Assembly: GCF_037975245.1 (NCBI RefSeq)
Contig: NC_092567.1
Location: forward strand, 13,594,876-13,658,875
Length of the DNA: 64,000 bases
Reading direction: 5' to 3'
DNA from: Apostichopus japonicus
Taxonomy: Eukaryota > Echinodermata > Holothuroidea > Aspidochirotida > Stichopodidae
In this document: one piece after another, positions 59,136 to 64,000 of the stretch
How positions within the stretch are numbered: position 1 is the stretch's first letter
How the letters are laid out: every line of letters begins with the position of its first letter
Position numbers and translations under genes: made by a program
The notes under the pieces: generated by a model
Told to the model about the DNA's origin: nothing
The model's database searches: none
What the model saw: only the letters and a program-made list of their open reading frames with translations

Positions 59136-61185
59136 ACACTTGTCTTCCATAGAGTATATATCGCACTTGTCTCCCATAGAGTATATCACACTTGTCTCCC
59201 ATAGAGCATATCACACTTGTCTTCCATAGAGTATATCACACCTGTCTTCCATAGAATATATCACACTTGTCTCCCATAGAGTACTGTATATCACACCTGT
59301 CTCCCATAGAGTATATCACACTTGTCTTCCATAGAATATATCACAATTGTCTTCGATAAGAGTATTTATCACACTTGTCTCCCATAGAGCATATCACACT
59401 TGTCTTCCATAGAGTATATCACACTTGTCTCCCATAGAGTATATCACACTGTCTCTCATAGAGTATATCACACTTATCTCCCATAGAGTATATCACACTT
59501 ATCTCCCATAGAGTATATCACACTTGTCTCCAATAGAGTATATCACACTTGTCTTCCATAGAATATATATCACAATTGTCTTCGATAAGAGTATTTATCA
59601 CACTTGTCTCCCATAGAGCATATCACACTTGTCTTCCATACAGTATATCACACTTGTCTCCCATAGAGTATATCACACTTGTCTCCCATAGAGTATATCA
59701 CACTTGACTTCCATAGAGTATATCACACTTGTCTCCCATGGAGCATATCACACTTGTCTTCCATACAGTATATCACATTTGTCTTCTATAGAATATATCA
59801 CAATTGTCTTCAATAAGAGTATTTATCACACTTGTCTCCCATAGAGCATATCACACTTGTCTTCCATAGAATATATCACACTTGACTTCCATAGAGTATA
59901 TCACACTTGTCTCCCATAGAGCATATCACACTTGTCTTCCATAGAGTATATCACACTTATCTCCCATAGAGTATATCACACTTGTCTCTAATAGAGTATA
60001 TCACACTTGTCTTCCATAGAATATATCACAATTGTCTTCGATAAGAGTATTTATCACACTTGTCTCCCATAGAGCATATCACACTTGTCTTCCATAGAGT
60101 ATATCACACTTGTCTCCCATAGAGTATATCACACTGTCTCTCATAGAGTATATCACACTTATCTCCCATAGAGTATATCACACTTGTCTTCCATAGAATA
60201 TATCACAATTGTCTTCGATAAGAGTATTTATCACACTTGTCTCCCATAGAGCATATCACACTTGTCTTCCATACAGTATATCACACTTGTCTCCCATAGA
60301 GTATATCACACTTATCTCCCATAGAGTATATCACACTTGTCTCCAATAGAGTATATCACACTTGTCTTCCATAGAATATATCACAATTGTCTTCGATAAG
60401 AGTATTTATCACACTTGTCTCCCATAGAGCATATCACACTTGTCTCCCATAGAGTATATCACACTTGTCTTCCATACAGTATATCACACTTGTCTCCCAT
60501 AGAGTATATCACACTTGTCTCCCATAGAGTATATCACACTTGTCTCCCATAGAGTATATCACACTTGTCTCCCATAGAGTATATCACACTTGTCTCCCAT
60601 AGAGTATATCACACTTGTCTCCCATAGAGTATATCACACTTGTCTTCCATACAGTATATCACACTTGTCTCCCATAGAGTATATCACACTTGTCTCCCAT
60701 AGAGTATATCACACTTGTCTTCCATAGAGTATATCACACTTGTCTCCCATAGAGTATATCACACTTGTCTCCCATAGAGTATATCACACTTGTCTTCCAT
60801 AGAGTATATCACACTTGTCTCCCATAGAGTATATCACACTTGTCTCCCATAGAGTATATCACACTTGTCTTCCATAGAGTATATCACACTTGTCTCCCAT
60901 AGAGTATATCACACTTGTCTCCCATAGAGTATATCACACTTGTCTTCCATAGAGTATATCACACTTGTCTTCCATAGAGTATATCACATTTGTCTCCCAT
61001 AGAGTATATCACACTTGTCTCCCATAGAGTATATCACACTTGTCTTCCATACAGTATATCACACTTGTCTCCCATGGAGCATATATCACACTTTCCACAG
61101 AGTATATCACACTTGTCTTCCATAGAGTATATCACACTTGTTTTCCATAGAGTATATTACACTTGTCTCCCATAGGGTATATCAG
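59136..61185 (+). repeat. 2-kb satellite array of 25-bp units (~80 copies)
   Basis: The unit is TATATCACACTTGTCTCCCA plus TAGAG. Two main variants (CTCCCA and CTTCCA) alternate. A marked variant (CAATTGTCTTCGATAAGAGT, then ATTTATCAC) recurs at 59351, 59580, 59808, 60036, 60213 and 60391, that is every 228-229 bp and then every 177-178 bp. This shows amplification of nine- and then seven-unit blocks. The reading frame at 60990-61175 is a by-product of the repeat. Confidence 0.95.
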
Positions 61186-64000
61186 GTTTGAATTACACTC
61201 ATGAGAAGCATTTCAGCCGCTTTCATTCATTGAAAAGTTGTCAAGATCTCCGAATATTGGTATTTGAGCGAATATTCCTTTTTTTGTGTAGCAGTTACCA
61301 ACAAGAAGATCGTTTACATGTATTTGTGTACTTTTCATATTTTATATTAATTATTTGTAATGTATTCAACATTTTCAAAGACAGTATATTCTGGAATATA
61401 CAGATGTAAACATATCACTTTTTCATGAGTTTGTTATTATTCATATATTGTACAATACTTTTTAGGGCAGATACAATTATCTGTGCAGTCTTATCGGTTT
61501 CCTTTCATATGCTCTGGGGCTAGAGTACAGTAGTTTACTCTTATTAACCAGCACCGAAGCATTTTTTTCTGCTATTTTTATGTGCTATATCTCAAATGAT
61601 TGCTTATGACGCCCTGATGAAAATCTAAAAGGGCTAACAATCAAATTGTTCACACAGCCCCCTCCCCATCCCCTTAGGGGTGGGGGTGGGTCAAAATTTA
61701 GATTTCTTAAAAAAAAAAATCAAATTTGGTCAACATAATTTGGGAACAGTAAACATAAGATGCTATGTGTCATTGTGAAATAGGAAAAAGAAAGGTATGC
61801 TAACACGACACAACAGCTACGCATCTACACCAGACAGAGAGGGATGTGTGGGGGTGGAGGGGGGGGGGTAATACTGTAATAAGAAGCATAATGTGACATA
61901 CCCAAACTGCATTAAGACTAAACTTGTAGTTGTAGAATGGGTGAACTGTTTATTTAGGAAAGGAAAGTTCAGTCTTTGTCATTTACACATAACACAAAGT
62001 CAAAGGAGAGGGTGCAGTGCCCCTCCCCACGAAGAAGCAGTAGGGAAACCATTAACACCCCCCCCCATTTAACATTATACATCTTAGAAAAACCTACCAA
62101 TCAGCATTTGAAAAATCCATATCAGCATTTCACCCCAAAAGATCTTTACAATTTTACTTTACCCACCTCATTTTAATGTCTATTTTTCTCCAATGTGGGA
62201 CTCTTCCTCTACCCAGATCATCCACAAATTCTGGCTCAAATCAAATCAAATTCTGATTTTACCAACAATAATGTGAGGCTGGCTAAATACACTGACAATT
62301 GGTTACTGTTGCATCATGGTCAACCAAACGGTCACATTTACCTGAAAAAAGGGGAATGCCCATTTGACGCGAATCCCCCCCCCCCCTATTCACACATGCA
62401 GTCGGCAAACTCCTGCGCAAGTCGAAAATTGAAGGTAAATAGGCCAGTTCAGAGGTACCATTAATGATATGGACGGGCGTCACCAAGGGGGGTGGGGAAT
62501 GTGGGGACACGTCCTCCCATTTTTCAGAGAGGCAAATAATAAAATGTTCTAAAATTGCGTTTTATAAATATCTTTTGTAGGGGGTACAGTGGGGTGTAAA
62601 ATGGCAACATATAAGACAGCAAAAACACAATTAAGCTAGCCTCAATCATAAAACACTGAGATCTACAGTATACAGCAACGTGACAATCCAGGCCCTAGGC
62701 CTATATGTTTCATCAAACATGTTTTATTAAACATATTGCCACCAGATACTCATCTACACACATAATAATTTCAACAACAAAACAACACTTCTTTTTTTTT
62801 TAGATTGACTTGTTCTCCATCAACACATGGTGCAATGTAATTACCAGATCCTGTACACAATCTGATGACCTGAATAGTTGATAATTTCTTATGTTTAAAC
62901 TACAGGGTAGTTTATCAACTTCAAATGTTAGCGTTATGTAGGCTGGTCGTAAAAAAAACATTGTCCCAATTCCAAATATTGCCCCGTGCATCAAACCAAA
63001 TGACATTTCGAATTAAATGGACCATTATCTAGCAATGTCAGATTAGATATTATGGCAGTTTATTACAATCAATTTGCGCGTTCTCAGAAAAAAAAGGTCT
63101 CAGACACTTTCCGACATTATCATAATCCAACTAACAATAACATTTCAAATTTTTAGAGAACACTAATTCTATCGTTCTGATCTAGTCCCAAGAGTAAGTA
63201 GACTATCTCCTTTTTAAAATCCCAATTTGTGTAAAATATTATTCCACTGTGTCTTTACGTCAGGCATTCTATCAATATATAAGATGGGCTCAAAAATATC
63301 TGTACCTTTTACTGTTTAATTTGTGTTTATATTGATTAGGAAGTAGACAGTTTTAGACACTATTTACATTTGAAGGGAGGGGTGTGTTAATTGGTATTTT
63401 TGGTGCCTAACAAAATACCTTGTTTATTAATAGTACCAATTTATGTGGCCTAAGCCTCAAATGCCCCCCCCCCCCCTCCCCAATATAACAACACCTGCTT
63501 AATCTGTGATATATAACTATATCTATAACTTAAGCTACTGTACAACATCTAAACATGCAGAAGGTAAGTCCCAAATGGCATGGATCAAAACTGTATAAGT
63601 TGACCATACGCCCAGCTAAAAAAAAAATGACCAATCGTTTAACACAAGGGCCTAGGCCTCTATGAATATACTCACACCAATTCATGGGGATGTCTTTTCG
63701 CTTATGCCTAAATAAATGGCCACCTTCTTAACTTTTAAGGGGGTAGGCCTAGGTCTAAGCTACTTAGTAATGGGACTTTGAATGCGTAATATTTCAAATA
63801 ATGTAGCGACTTTCTCGGTGTAAATTCAAGGCCACTCCCTTTCTGGCAAATAAAAACCTTAATCATCCAACACTATCCAAAACTAGGGGGGCATTCAAAG
63901 TTGCAAACTTTTATTTTTATGCAATATGGATTTTAATTTTCAGGGCAAACACACGCAGTCCTAGCCACTTCCTCTTCCCTTCTCAGACATGTGAAACTTC
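61186..64000. other. No gene seen
   Basis: Features are long homopolymer runs (A at 61710, G at 61858, C at 62058, 62377 and 63462), GGGGACACGTCCTCCCATTT (62502), which reads like a mobile-element terminus, and TAGGCCTA-type words at 63640-63760. Frames at 61976-62464 are unrecognised. Confidence 0.4.

Noticed and set aside
60990-61175. Repeat protein encoded by the 25-bp satellite
   Set aside because: The 25-bp unit shifts frame every copy. The frame stays open only because stops are absent locally.

Overview
This is eukaryotic, AT-rich, repeat-dominated DNA. It has GT/AG-bounded exons, metazoan poly(A) signals, tRNA-derived SINE heads, Ty3/gypsy and CR1-like retroelement relics, cut-and-paste MITEs and kilobase satellite arrays. 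There is nothing prokaryotic. Recurrent TAGGCCTA words (11.4-11.9 kb, 63.6-63.8 kb) and the GTCAAAGGTCA / 'gtaaacacgatatctc' repeat family suggest a marine deuterostome invertebrate, most likely an echinoderm, possibly a sea cucumber. That is inference from sequence style, not from a marker gene.

The one securely recognised host gene is the 3' end of a RECQL (RecQ1 DNA helicase) orthologue on the + strand. A 129-nt exon (10633-10761) is followed by an 18.2-kb intron and a long last exon (28972-30458). The splice phases match, and the joined frame covers the RQC / winged-helix region. It continues into an unusually long basic tail with a strong SUMO-interaction-like motif. Upstream exons were not found and probably lie before the window.

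The 18.2-kb intron holds a short THAP-domain start (11.2 kb), a decayed Ty3/gypsy pol in sense (13.3-16.0 kb), a 153-bp triplication, a 1.04-kb TIR element carrying eight copies of a G4TA9CAA motif (17.0-18.1 kb), an antisense Ty3/gypsy pol (21.3-22.7 kb), a CR1-like relic split by a MITE with a readable 8-bp target duplication (24.0-24.6 kb), and a 2.2-kb 48-bp minisatellite ending 323 bp before the last exon.

From 31 to 50 kb the DNA is repeat-rich: copies of the AGGTCA-bearing repeat, microsatellites, a tRNA-SINE, a Harbinger-like MITE and a hAT transposase remnant. Four phase-compatible short exons on the minus strand (48.1, 42.6, 41.8, 40.1 kb) suggest the 3' part of an unrecognised host gene.

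From 50.3 to 61.2 kb there are two large tandem arrays: a ~115-bp satellite with an exact 346-bp higher-order unit, and a 25-bp satellite with 228/178-bp higher-order units. Between them, at 55.8-56.9 kb, is a DNA transposon with a perfect 8-bp target duplication that was itself invaded by a second MITE. The last 2.8 kb has no recognisable gene.
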